From NCBI RefSeq assembly GCF_002934455.1, contig NZ_PTIR01000010.1, positions 124,001-188,000 of the forward strand: a DNA stretch of 64,000 nucleotides, in the 5' to 3' direction. Under the pieces are notes generated by a model. It worked only from the letters and a program-made list of their open reading frames with translations, was not told the origin of the DNA and did not search any database. Of the stretch, positions 55,177-63,550 are shown in pieces. Position numbers and translations under genes: made by a program. Origin of the DNA: Trinickia symbiotica (GTDB lineage Bacteria; Pseudomonadota; Gammaproteobacteria; Burkholderiales; Burkholderiaceae). The first letter of the stretch is position 1; every line of letters starts with the position of its first letter.

Positions 55177-57193
55177 CCAAAACCAGGCCCAGAACCGGCT
55201 CTCCAACGAAGCGATCGATGCCTTCGGCTCCAACGCCGAGGGCGTCGCTTTTTTGCGTCCGGCACTGAAAGAAGAGCCCAGCGTTCGGTTCGTGACGCCG
55301 CCGGCGATTGCCGTTCGTCCCGCACCGAGCGCACTTTCGACGTCCGCTTCGGCATCGGTACCCGCGCAGGATCCCGTATCGAGCGTGCCTGCGCCGATCG
55401 AAATCGGCCTTGCCCATCAGCAAGCCGGTCGCTTCGCGGAAGCAGCAGCCATCTACGAGCAGATTCTCGCGGTAGACCCCGAACACCCCGACGCGCTGCA
55501 TCTGCTGGGCCTCGTCGCTTATCACCTGGGAGACTATCCCAGGGCGATGGACCTGATCATGCGGGCGCTTTCTCACCGCGAAAGCGAAGTCTTCTACGGC
55601 AACCTCGGCAATGTACTTGCCGCGCGCGGCATGAAGGCCGCCGCGATCGAGAGCTTTTGCCAGGCGATCGTGCTCAAGCCGGACTACGTGCCCGCGCAAA
55701 ACAATCTCGGCAACCTGTTGCGCGAAAGCGGTCAATTGGCCGCGGCCGTCGAATGCTTCAAGAGCGTGATCCGGCTTCAGCCCGACTACGCCGAGGCTCA
55801 CAACAACCTGGCCAATACGCTCGTCGATCTCGGGGAGCTTGATGCCGCAATCGATCACTATCGTCGCGCAATCGAGCTGTCACCGTACCGCTTCGAGATA
55901 CGCAGCAATCTGCTCTTCATCGTTGCTTACCGCGAAAACCTCGATCAGGCAGAGTATTTGGCCGAAGCGATGGCGTTCGGTCGCGCCGTCGAGACGACGG
56001 TCAAGCCGCGAACCGACTGGTGCGTGCCGCTCGTGCGCGAGCGCGCGGGACCGCTGCGCGTCGGGCTCGTTTCGGGCGATCTCAAGGTCCATCCGACCGG
56101 GTTCTTTCTCGAAAGCATCCTCGAACATATCGACCGGCGGCGTATCGAGTTCGTCGCGTATCCGACTCGGCGTTTCGAGGATTTCCTGACCGCGCGCATC
56201 AAGCCTCATTTCGCCGAGTGGACGAGTCTCGCAGGGCTTTCCGACGAGCTCGCCGCGCGCCGCATTTGCGACGACCGAATCGACATACTCGTCGATCTCT
56301 CGGGACACGCGAATTTCAATCGCCTGCCGCTATTCGCGTGGCGCCCTGCGCCTGTACAGGCGACCTGGCTCGGCTATTTCGCGACGACTGGCCTCGCATC
56401 GATCGATTACATTCTCGGCGATCCCCACGTATTGCCGCCCGGATGCGATGATCAGTACACCGAAAGAATTTGTCGGCTGCCCGACAGCTATCTGTGCTTT
56501 ACGCCGCCCGACTACGACGATGTCGCCGTCGGCGAGCTGCCGATGCTTGCGCATGGCCATGTCACGTTCGGTTGTTTCAATCACTTGATGAAGATGAACG
56601 ACCGCGTCGTCGCCGTGTGGGCGCGGATTCTGCAGGCGGTGCCGGGCTCGCGGCTCTTTCTGAAGGCGAAGCAGCTCGGCGAAGAGAGCGCGCGCCAGTC
56701 GACGGTCGCGCGATTTGCGGCCGTCGGCATCGAGGCGGATCGCCTTGTCCTCGAAGGGGCTTCGCCACGCAAGGCGTACTTCGAGGCCTATCGTCACGTC
56801 GACATCGCATTGAGCCCGTTTCCCTATCCAGGTGGGACCACGAGCGTCGAGGGTCTCTGGATGGGCGTACCCGTGCTGTGCCGCCGCGGCGATCAATTTC
56901 TGTCGAACATCTGTGCGAGCATGCTTCATTCGGCAGGGCTCGAGGAGTGGATTGCCGAAGACGACGATGAGTACGTGGCGAAGGCCATCGCATTCGCGAA
57001 CGATCGAGATGCGTTGGCCGAATTGCGCCAGGGGCTCCGCGCGAGATTGATCGCCTCGCCTCTGTGCGATGCGAGGCGTTTCGCGCGCCATCTGGAAGCG
57101 GCGTTCGAGGGAATGTGGCGCGAGCGTATGCGCGAGCTCTCGAGAATATCGGCAATGGGCCCTGGTATTCCTCCATCGGAGCCGGTTCGATGA
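55166..57193 (+). CDS. GT41 (OGT/SPINDLY-type) glycosyltransferase 1
   Basis: 675 residues. After a low-complexity N-terminus (to about 75), about six TPRs run to about 280 (for example AAIESFCQAIVLKPDYVPAQ and AEAHNNLANTLVDLGELDAA). The catalytic half starts PLRVGLVSGDLKVHPTGFFL, with the putative catalytic His309. It continues to LGYFATTGLASIDYILGDPH, FGCFNHLMKMNDRVVAVWAR and the donor loop SPFPYPGGTTSVEGLWMGVP. GT41 enzymes O-glycosylate Ser/Thr of proteins. The ATG lies 11 bases before the end of the GT2 gene, so translation is coupled. Confidence 0.88.
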   Translation: MASDQNQAQNRLSNEAIDAFGSNAEGVAFLRPALKEEPSVRFVTPPAIAVRPAPSALSTSASASVPAQDPVSSVPAPIEIGLAHQQAGRFAEAAAIYEQILAVDPEHPDALHLLGLVAYHLGDYPRAMDLIMRALSHRESEVFYGNLGNVLAARGMKAAAIESFCQAIVLKPDYVPAQNNLGNLLRESGQLAAAVECFKSVIRLQPDYAEAHNNLANTLVDLGELDAAIDHYRRAIELSPYRFEIRSNLLFIVAYRENLDQAEYLAEAMAFGRAVETTVKPRTDWCVPLVRERAGPLRVGLVSGDLKVHPTGFFLESILEHIDRRRIEFVAYPTRRFEDFLTARIKPHFAEWTSLAGLSDELAARRICDDRIDILVDLSGHANFNRLPLFAWRPAPVQATWLGYFATTGLASIDYILGDPHVLPPGCDDQYTERICRLPDSYLCFTPPDYDDVAVGELPMLAHGHVTFGCFNHLMKMNDRVVAVWARILQAVPGSRLFLKAKQLGEESARQSTVARFAAVGIEADRLVLEGASPRKAYFEAYRHVDIALSPFPYPGGTTSVEGLWMGVPVLCRRGDQFLSNICASMLHSAGLEEWIAEDDDEYVAKAIAFANDRDALAELRQGLRARLIASPLCDARRFARHLEAAFEGMWRERMRELSRISAMGPGIPPSEPVR

Positions 57194-59586
57194 AGCCGCG
57201 AATCAATGCACAGCAACAAAGCGCGCGCGGCGTTGGAGGCGGTGCGCAAGACGTCGCCTCTCTCTTGAACGAGGCGTTGGCCCATCACCAGGCGGGGCGC
57301 CTCGTCGATGCCAAGGCGCTCTATTCGCGGATTCTTGCGATCGCGCCCAAGCACGCCGACGCACTCCATTTCATGGGGCTGCTGGCCTGCCAGATCAAGC
57401 AATACGACGCGGGACTCGTGCTGATGCGCGAATCGATCGCGATTCATCCGAATCCGATCTACCACAACAACTTCGGTAATGCGTTGCGGGAGGCAGGGCG
57501 GCTACCCGAGGCGATCGATGCGTATCGCCAAGCGGTGGCGCTCAAGGTCGACTACGCCGAGGCGCACAACAATCTCGGCAATGCACTGCGCGAAAAGGGT
57601 GAACCCCGAGCCGCGCTCGAAAGCTGCGTGCATGCGATCGAGCTGCGTCCGGGCTATGCGGAGGCTTACAACAACCTCGGCAATGCGCTGAAGGACTTGG
57701 GCGAGCTCGCCGCCGCGGCCGAAAGCTATGGCAAGGCCATCTGGTCGAAACCAGCGTTCGCCGAGGCGCATCTGAATCTCGGCCACGTGCGCAAGGCCCA
57801 GGGCGAGCTGGAGGCGGCAGTGGCCTCGTACCGAGCGGGCATTGCCTGCGCGCCGAATCTCGCCGCCGCCCACGATAGTCTCGCGACGCTGCTTCTGCAC
57901 CGTGGCGATATAAACGGCGCCATCGAGGCGTATCGACGCGTCGTCGAACTCGAGCCGACTTCGGCTGAAGCGCACAATACCCTTGGCAATGCGCTCAACA
58001 ATGCGGGTCGCCCTGACGCGGCCGTGCCGTTCTACGAGCAGGCCATCGCGCTCAAGCCGGAATTCCCGGATCCCTACCACAACCTCGCGAACGCGTTGCG
58101 TCGGGTCGGCGTGCCGACGCGCGCCGTTGAGTTCGCCCGGCGGGCGATCGAGCTGCGCGGCGGCGACTCGCCGTCGTTTCACAACAACCTCGGAGCGATC
58201 CTCGCCGATCTGAATCAGTTCGACGCGGCGCTACAGTCTCATCGCAATGCACTTGCGATTGATCCGGACTTCGGCGAATCGCACACTTGCGTGCTATTCG
58301 GACAATCGTACATCGCGAACTGGTCGGCCGAGACCCATCTGGCCGATGCGCGTTACTTCGGCGAGCGGATGGCGGCACGCGCGCGGCCTTATTCGCAGTG
58401 GCCGGCGTTCGAGGCCATGAATCGAGCCGAGTCGTGCGCGCATGTCGAGTCGGGCGTGCCGCATCGGCGCCAAAAACGCCCGCTGAAGGTCGGTTTCGTT
58501 TCGGCCGATTTCCGAAAGCACCCGGTCGGCTATTTCCTCGAGTGCGTGCTCGCGCAGCTCGATCGCACACGGATCGAGCCGATCGCTTACTCGAACGGAT
58601 TGCACAACGACGAGCTGACGGCGCGCATCAAGCCGCGCTTCGCGACGTGGCGCCATGTCGCTGAGATGGACGATGCGGCGCTGGCCGAGCGCATCCATGA
58701 GGACCGCATCGATATTCTCGTTGACCTCGCCGGCCACACGGGGCGCAACCGTCTGCCAATGTTCGCCTGGCGCCCCGCGCCGGTTCAGGTGAGCTGGCTC
58801 GGCTACTTCGCGACGACGGGCCTCGCCGAAATCGACTACGTGCTGGCGGACCGGCACGTCGTGCCGTCGGGCGAGGAAGGGCAATACGTCGAGCGAATAT
58901 GGCGGCTGCCCGATTGCTATCTCTGCTTTACGCTGCCCGACGAGATGGCGTCGGTTTCGCCGCTGCCCGCGTTGAAGAACGGCTACGTGACACTCGGTTG
59001 CTTCAACAATCACAAAAAGCTCAACGACGGCGTGATTGCTGTCTGGTCGCGCGCGCTGCATGCGCTGCCGAACTCGCGTTTGCTGCTCAAGAATCACCAG
59101 TTGAGCGAAGCAATGATTCGCGATGAGACGCTCGCGCGATTCGCCGCGCAGGGAGTCGGGGCGCAACGTTTGATCCTCGAAGGACCTTCTTCGCGCGACG
59201 AGTATTTCGCGGCCTATCACCGCGTCGACTTCGCCCTCGACCCGTTCCCCTATCCGGGGGGGACGACGAGCGTCGAAGCGCTCTGGATGGGCGTACCCGT
59301 GCTCGGCAGGCGCGGCAATCGGTTTCTCTCGCATCTCGGCGAGATGGTCCTGCAAACGGTCGGTCTGCCCGAATGGATCGCAACTGACGACGACGATTAC
59401 GTGGCGCGTGCCATCGCGTTTGCCGGCGATCTGCCGGCGCTTGCCGCACTGCGCTCGGGCTTGCGCGAGCGTGTCGTGCGCTCGCCGCTTTGCGACGCGC
59501 CGCGCTTCGCGGTTCATCTTGCGGGAGCCTTCGAGCAGATGTGGGAAGCGCGCGTCGCACAACATGCCATGGAAACGAGCCGATGA
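57190..59586 (+). CDS. GT41 (OGT/SPINDLY-type) glycosyltransferase 2
   Basis: 798 residues, the longest of the three paralogues. Ten TPRs (about 21-360) include AEAHNNLGNALREKGEPRAA and AEAHNTLGNALNNAGRPDAA. The catalytic half has KVGFVSADFRKHPVGYFLEC with His444, LGYFATTGLAEIDYVLADRH, and the donor loop DPFPYPGGTTSVEALWMGVP (Asp684 onward). Compared with human OGT, the His of the donor-loop GHTT is replaced by Gly, as in SPINDLY. Start overlaps the previous stop (ATGA). More TPRs suggest a longer or different acceptor grip. Confidence 0.88.
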   Translation: MKPRINAQQQSARGVGGGAQDVASLLNEALAHHQAGRLVDAKALYSRILAIAPKHADALHFMGLLACQIKQYDAGLVLMRESIAIHPNPIYHNNFGNALREAGRLPEAIDAYRQAVALKVDYAEAHNNLGNALREKGEPRAALESCVHAIELRPGYAEAYNNLGNALKDLGELAAAAESYGKAIWSKPAFAEAHLNLGHVRKAQGELEAAVASYRAGIACAPNLAAAHDSLATLLLHRGDINGAIEAYRRVVELEPTSAEAHNTLGNALNNAGRPDAAVPFYEQAIALKPEFPDPYHNLANALRRVGVPTRAVEFARRAIELRGGDSPSFHNNLGAILADLNQFDAALQSHRNALAIDPDFGESHTCVLFGQSYIANWSAETHLADARYFGERMAARARPYSQWPAFEAMNRAESCAHVESGVPHRRQKRPLKVGFVSADFRKHPVGYFLECVLAQLDRTRIEPIAYSNGLHNDELTARIKPRFATWRHVAEMDDAALAERIHEDRIDILVDLAGHTGRNRLPMFAWRPAPVQVSWLGYFATTGLAEIDYVLADRHVVPSGEEGQYVERIWRLPDCYLCFTLPDEMASVSPLPALKNGYVTLGCFNNHKKLNDGVIAVWSRALHALPNSRLLLKNHQLSEAMIRDETLARFAAQGVGAQRLILEGPSSRDEYFAAYHRVDFALDPFPYPGGTTSVEALWMGVPVLGRRGNRFLSHLGEMVLQTVGLPEWIATDDDDYVARAIAFAGDLPALAALRSGLRERVVRSPLCDAPRFAVHLAGAFEQMWEARVAQHAMETSR

Positions 59587-61565
59587 GCGATTTCACGACA
59601 GACCGCAGCAGCGCTACAGGATTATTCGAGGCTGGCATCGCCCATCATCGCGCCGGCCGCCTCGATGAGGCGCGTGGATTTTACGAACGCACGCTTGCGG
59701 CGATTCCCCGGCATGGCGACGCGCTGCACCTGCTCGGCGTGATCGCGATCCAGCGGCAGCAGTACGCGCAAGCGTTCGATCTCATCTGCCGTGCCATCGA
59801 AATCAGCGAGCAGGCGATCTACTTCGACAATCTCGGCTCCGCCCTCTTCGGCTGGGGCAAGCTCACGGCGGCCGCGGAAAGTCATCAGCAGGCGATCGCG
59901 CTCGACCCGCAGAGCTTTCGCGCGCACAACAATCTGGGGAACGTGCTTCACCGGATGCGGCTGCCGGCAGCCGCCGCGGCGAGCTTTCGGGCGGCGATTG
60001 TCCTCAACGCCGATTTCGCCGAGGCGCACAGCAATCTCGGCAATGTACTGCGCGAACTGGCCGAGCCGGAGATGGCCGCCGAGCATTGCCGCAAGGCGAT
60101 AGCGCTGAACCCCGAGTTTGGCGAGGCGCACAACAATCTCGGCAATGCACTCAGGACGCGAGGTAAGCTCGTCGAGGCCGCCGAGTGCTACCGTCGGGCG
60201 CAACGCCTGATGCCCCAGGAGGCACAGGTTCCGCTCAATCTTGGCATCGTCAACCGCGAGATGGGAAAGCCTGACGAGGGCATCGCCTATTTCAGGCAGG
60301 CTCTTGCGTTGCGCCCATCGTGGGCCGAAGCGTGGAGCAACCTGCTTTTTTCGCTGAGCTTCGCGGAGAAGGTGACACCCGATGCCTATCTGCGAGAGGC
60401 GCTGACATTCGGCCGCATCGCATGCGAAGCAGTTCGGCCGTACACAGCATGGTCCATCGATGCGACACCTGGTGCACCGTTGCGCGTCGGCTTCGTCTCG
60501 GGGGATTTGCGCTCGCATCCGGTTGGTTATTTCCTCGAAGGCGTGCTCGCGCATGTGGATCCCGCGCGCGTGCGGCTTTACGCTTATTCGACTCGACCCA
60601 TCGAGGATGCACTGACTGCGCGAATCAAGCCGCGTTTTGCCGTCTGGCGTACGCTGGTCGGGCTCAACGATGAGCAGGCGGCGCGCGCGATCCATGACGA
60701 CGGCATTCAGGTGCTCCTCGATCTATCTGGACACACCGACAGCAATCGGCTTCCCGTCTTCGCATGGAAGCCTGCCCCGGTGCAGGCGAGCTGGATCGGC
60801 TATTTCGCGTCGACGGGCCTGGCGGCGATCGACTACGTCGTCGGCGACGAATGGGTGTTGCCGCCCGACGAGGCGGGCCATTTCGTCGAGCGTCCATGGC
60901 GTCTTCCGCACGGCTACCTCTGCTTTACGCCGCCCGAGCCGCCTGTCGAGATCGACGCATCGCGCCGCGAAGCGGAGGCGCCGCCGACGTTCGGTTATCT
61001 GGGCGATTTTTCGAAAGTCAATGATCGTGTCGCGGCCGTTTGGGCGAAGATTCTTCGCCGTGTTCCCGGCTCGAAGCTCTTCCTCAAGGCATTTCAATTC
61101 GGCAATGACGCCGAGCGCGAGGCGGCGCGCGCGCGCTTTGGCGCGCTCGGGATCGACTCGGAACGATTGGTCCTGGAGGGGCCTTCGCCGCGTGCCGAGT
61201 ATCTGGCCGCCTACAATCGCGTCGACCTCGTGCTGAGTCCGTTTCCCTATCCGGGCGGCACCACGACTGCCGAGGGCTTATGGATGGGCGTGCCCGTGCT
61301 GTGCAAGCGCGGCGACCGATTCCTGGGCCACCTGTGCGAGAGCGTCGTTAGAAGCGTGGGGCTCGACGATTGGATTGCCGCTGACGAGGACGATTACGTC
61401 GCGAAGGCAACTGGGTTCGTGCACGACCGGCGAGCACTCGCCGCACTGACCGCCACGCTTAGAGCGCGCGTGCTCGCGTCTTCCCTTACCGACGCTCCTC
61501 GCTTTGCCCGCACGCTAGAGGACGCCTTCGCGGCAATGTGGCGGACTTACGAATCCGCTGCCTAG
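59583..61565 (+). CDS. GT41 (OGT/SPINDLY-type) glycosyltransferase 3
   Basis: 660 residues. About seven TPRs (residues 12-260, for example FRAHNNLGNVLHRMRLPAAA and GEAHNNLGNALRTRGKLVEA). The catalytic half has RVGFVSGDLRSHPVGYFLEG (His312), IGYFASTGLAAIDYVVGDEW, and the donor loop SPFPYPGGTTTAEGLWMGVP. The start ATG overlaps the previous stop (ATGA). The gene ends 4 bases before the stop of convergent fliT. All three copies are complete and keep the same catalytic residues. Confidence 0.88.
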   Translation: MSDFTTDRSSATGLFEAGIAHHRAGRLDEARGFYERTLAAIPRHGDALHLLGVIAIQRQQYAQAFDLICRAIEISEQAIYFDNLGSALFGWGKLTAAAESHQQAIALDPQSFRAHNNLGNVLHRMRLPAAAAASFRAAIVLNADFAEAHSNLGNVLRELAEPEMAAEHCRKAIALNPEFGEAHNNLGNALRTRGKLVEAAECYRRAQRLMPQEAQVPLNLGIVNREMGKPDEGIAYFRQALALRPSWAEAWSNLLFSLSFAEKVTPDAYLREALTFGRIACEAVRPYTAWSIDATPGAPLRVGFVSGDLRSHPVGYFLEGVLAHVDPARVRLYAYSTRPIEDALTARIKPRFAVWRTLVGLNDEQAARAIHDDGIQVLLDLSGHTDSNRLPVFAWKPAPVQASWIGYFASTGLAAIDYVVGDEWVLPPDEAGHFVERPWRLPHGYLCFTPPEPPVEIDASRREAEAPPTFGYLGDFSKVNDRVAAVWAKILRRVPGSKLFLKAFQFGNDAEREAARARFGALGIDSERLVLEGPSPRAEYLAAYNRVDLVLSPFPYPGGTTTAEGLWMGVPVLCKRGDRFLGHLCESVVRSVGLDDWIAADEDDYVAKATGFVHDRRALAALTATLRARVLASSLTDAPRFARTLEDAFAAMWRTYESAA

Positions 61566-61569
61566 GGTA

Positions 61570-61869
61570 CTAGCGTAGCCGCTGTGTCTTCCGATAGAGG
61601 CGGGCCGCTTCGATGCCGCGCCGCGCTTCGGAAAAGCGCGACGAGCACATGTCGCGTGCTTCGCGCGCCTTCTCGATGATGACGGCGTTCATCGCTTGAA
61701 TTTCTCGGATCATGGCGAGGTTCTCTTCGCTCTGACCGGCGGCAAGCGACATCAGGAGCGGAGCGCGCTCCTTGGAAACGTCGGCCGCGATCTGCCAGTC
61801 GCCCGCCTCGAGGGCGGCAACGATGGTCCGGCTGAGTTCGTGCGCGCGAGCAAGCACTTCCTGAGACAT
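61570..61869 (-). CDS. fliT: Flagellar chaperone FliT
   Basis: 99 residues, all-helical. The pattern SRTIVAALEAGDWQIAADVSKER then APLLMSLAAGQSEENLAMIREI is like beta-proteobacterial FliT. In enteric bacteria FliT is the FliD export chaperone and inhibits FlhDC. The position directly behind fliD (18 bases) supports the call; FliT is poorly conserved, so similarity alone is limited. ATG 61869 is used. Confidence 0.78.
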   Translation of the reverse strand: MSQEVLARAHELSRTIVAALEAGDWQIAADVSKERAPLLMSLAAGQSEENLAMIREIQAMNAVIIEKAREARDMCSSRFSEARRGIEAARLYRKTQRLR

Positions 61870-61887
61870 TTCGTTCGGTCCTTCGTG

Positions 61888-63357
61888 TTACTTGCTGTTG
61901 AGCGAGCCCGAGAGGCCGCCGCCGCCGAACAGCCGGTTCAGGTAGCTCGTTTCGTTCGTCGTCTGCGCCATGAGCGTATTCAACTGCGTGAACTGAGCCT
62001 GATACTGCGCGGTCAGCGTCTGCTCCCAGGCCGTGAGTGACGTTTGCGCCTGCGATTGCGCCGCGAGATCGGCATTGAGCGACGACTCGCGTTGCGTGAT
62101 CTGGCCCGTCGCCGAATCGGTGTACGAACTGATGAAGGCGTTCAACTGCTCGCCGAAGCCGTTCGTGCCGTTGAAGATCGCTGAGACCGTGGAAGGCGAC
62201 GTCGCGAGCGTCGAATTAAGCTTCGACGTATCGAGCGAGAGCGTGCCGTCGTGATTGAGGTTGATGCCGATCTGAGCAAGATCGTAAGTCGTGCCGCCCA
62301 CCGTGATGCCGCTGCTCATGATCGATGCGATGCCGTTCACAGCGGAGTTCAGCATAGCGTCGCCGAGCAGCGGCCCGGCTTGCGAGCCCTGTGCCGCGCT
62401 TGCGTTGAACGAGGAGAGCGACGTCTCGGTCGAAATCCACTGGTTGTACGCCGTCACGAAGCTTTGAATCTGATTGGAGATCGCCGTCGTGTTCTGGGCG
62501 ATGCTCAGTGTCTGCGTCGTGCCGACGGATGCGCTCGTGAGCGCGAGGTTGACGCCCGTCAGCGCGTTCGTGATCGTGTTGCTCGCGCTATCGATGGAGG
62601 TGCCGCTGACCGTCAGCTTCGCGTCTTGCGCCGCGGTGACTTGCGTGAAGTTGGCCGTCGCCATGCCCGAATCGACGCCGGCGCCGCCCGATACGGTGAC
62701 GGTGTTCGCGGCGCCCGTTTGCGTCGACGTGAGCACGAGGTGCTGGCCGTCCGTACCGGTGACGACGGCAGCCGTCACGCCCGGGTTGGTCGACGAATTG
62801 TTGATCGCATTGGCCACGCCCTGCAGCGTGTTGTTCGTCGAGTCGAGCGTGATCGACATCGAGCCGCTGCCCACGCCGATCGTCAGTGTGCCCGTTCCGA
62901 GCGTGGCACCGCTCGCATAAGCCTTCGAGGAAATTTGGTTGGCTGTTGCGATCTGCGTGACGTTGATCGAGTAGGTGCCCGCCGCCGCGCCCGTCGTCGT
63001 CGACGCCGTGATGCCGCTTCCGCTCATCGTCGCGCTGAGCGATTGGAAGATCGTGCCATCGACGAGACTACCGGCCTGGCCGGCCGTCGACGTTTGACCG
63101 GACAGCGCGCTCAGCACGGACGACAGCGCTGACTGCATGCTGCCGAGCGCCGAGAGCATCGTGTTGTCGCTCGAAATGGCGTTCGTGATCGTCTGTTGCT
63201 GCCCGGCGGTCTTTGCGGTAACGAGCGAGGAGACCAGCGAGCTTACGTCGAGTGTCGAGTTCGTCAGGCCGGACAGAATAGATTGCGCCGCTTGCTGGAG
63301 CAGAGAGCTCTCGCTGCTTGCAGTGCCATTGACGCCCGTCGTCGTGATAGTGCTCAT
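61888..63357 (-). CDS. fliD: Flagellar hook-associated protein 2 (filament cap)
   Basis: 489 residues. The N-terminal FliD domain covers about 30-130 (LDVSSLVSSLVTAKTAGQQQ then TITNAISSDNTMLSALGSMQ). The C-terminal FliD domain includes AINNSSTNPGVTAAVVTGTD, GINLNHDGTLSLDTSKLNST and a coiled-coil end near TSYLNRLFG. The centre is Ser/Thr/Ala-rich. It caps the filament and aids flagellin polymerisation. GGAGAGC precedes ATG 63357. Confidence 0.93.
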   Translation of the reverse strand: MSTITTTGVNGTASSESSLLQQAAQSILSGLTNSTLDVSSLVSSLVTAKTAGQQQTITNAISSDNTMLSALGSMQSALSSVLSALSGQTSTAGQAGSLVDGTIFQSLSATMSGSGITASTTTGAAAGTYSINVTQIATANQISSKAYASGATLGTGTLTIGVGSGSMSITLDSTNNTLQGVANAINNSSTNPGVTAAVVTGTDGQHLVLTSTQTGAANTVTVSGGAGVDSGMATANFTQVTAAQDAKLTVSGTSIDSASNTITNALTGVNLALTSASVGTTQTLSIAQNTTAISNQIQSFVTAYNQWISTETSLSSFNASAAQGSQAGPLLGDAMLNSAVNGIASIMSSGITVGGTTYDLAQIGINLNHDGTLSLDTSKLNSTLATSPSTVSAIFNGTNGFGEQLNAFISSYTDSATGQITQRESSLNADLAAQSQAQTSLTAWEQTLTAQYQAQFTQLNTLMAQTTNETSYLNRLFGGGGLSGSLNSK

Positions 63358-63436
63358 GTCATGCTCTCCACACGCTGCCGTTGTCTCTAGGGTTGAGTCA
63401 GTCGTTCCTTTGAGTCAGCGGTTCCTCAATGCACAA

Positions 63437-63454
63437 CGGGAGGCATGCCTCCCG
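63437..63454 (-). terminator. Hairpin A between fliC and fliD
   Basis: CGGGAGGC and GCCTCCCG form an 8-bp stem around AT. It is one of three hairpins in the 190 bases behind fliC. Without a T-run it may stabilise mRNA or act with Rho. Confidence 0.5.
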
Positions 63455-63470
63455 GTGATCCGCCGACGGT

Positions 63471-63511
63471 GGTGCGACAGGAGTTCGATCGCCGATGGCG
63501 CCTGTCGCACC
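63471..63511 (-). terminator. Hairpin B between fliC and fliD
   Basis: GGTGCGACAGG (63471-63481) pairs perfectly with CCTGTCGCACC (63501-63511) across a 19-base loop, an 11-bp stem. Confidence 0.55.
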
Positions 63512-63537
63512 GTGACGAACCGAAGCGGTCCGTCACG
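63511..63537 (-). terminator. Hairpin C between fliC and fliD
   Basis: CGTGACG (63511-63517) pairs with CGTCACG (63531-63537) over 13 bases, immediately behind fliC's stop. It shares one base with hairpin B. Confidence 0.45.
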
Positions 63538-63550
63538 CGAAGTGCGTAGC

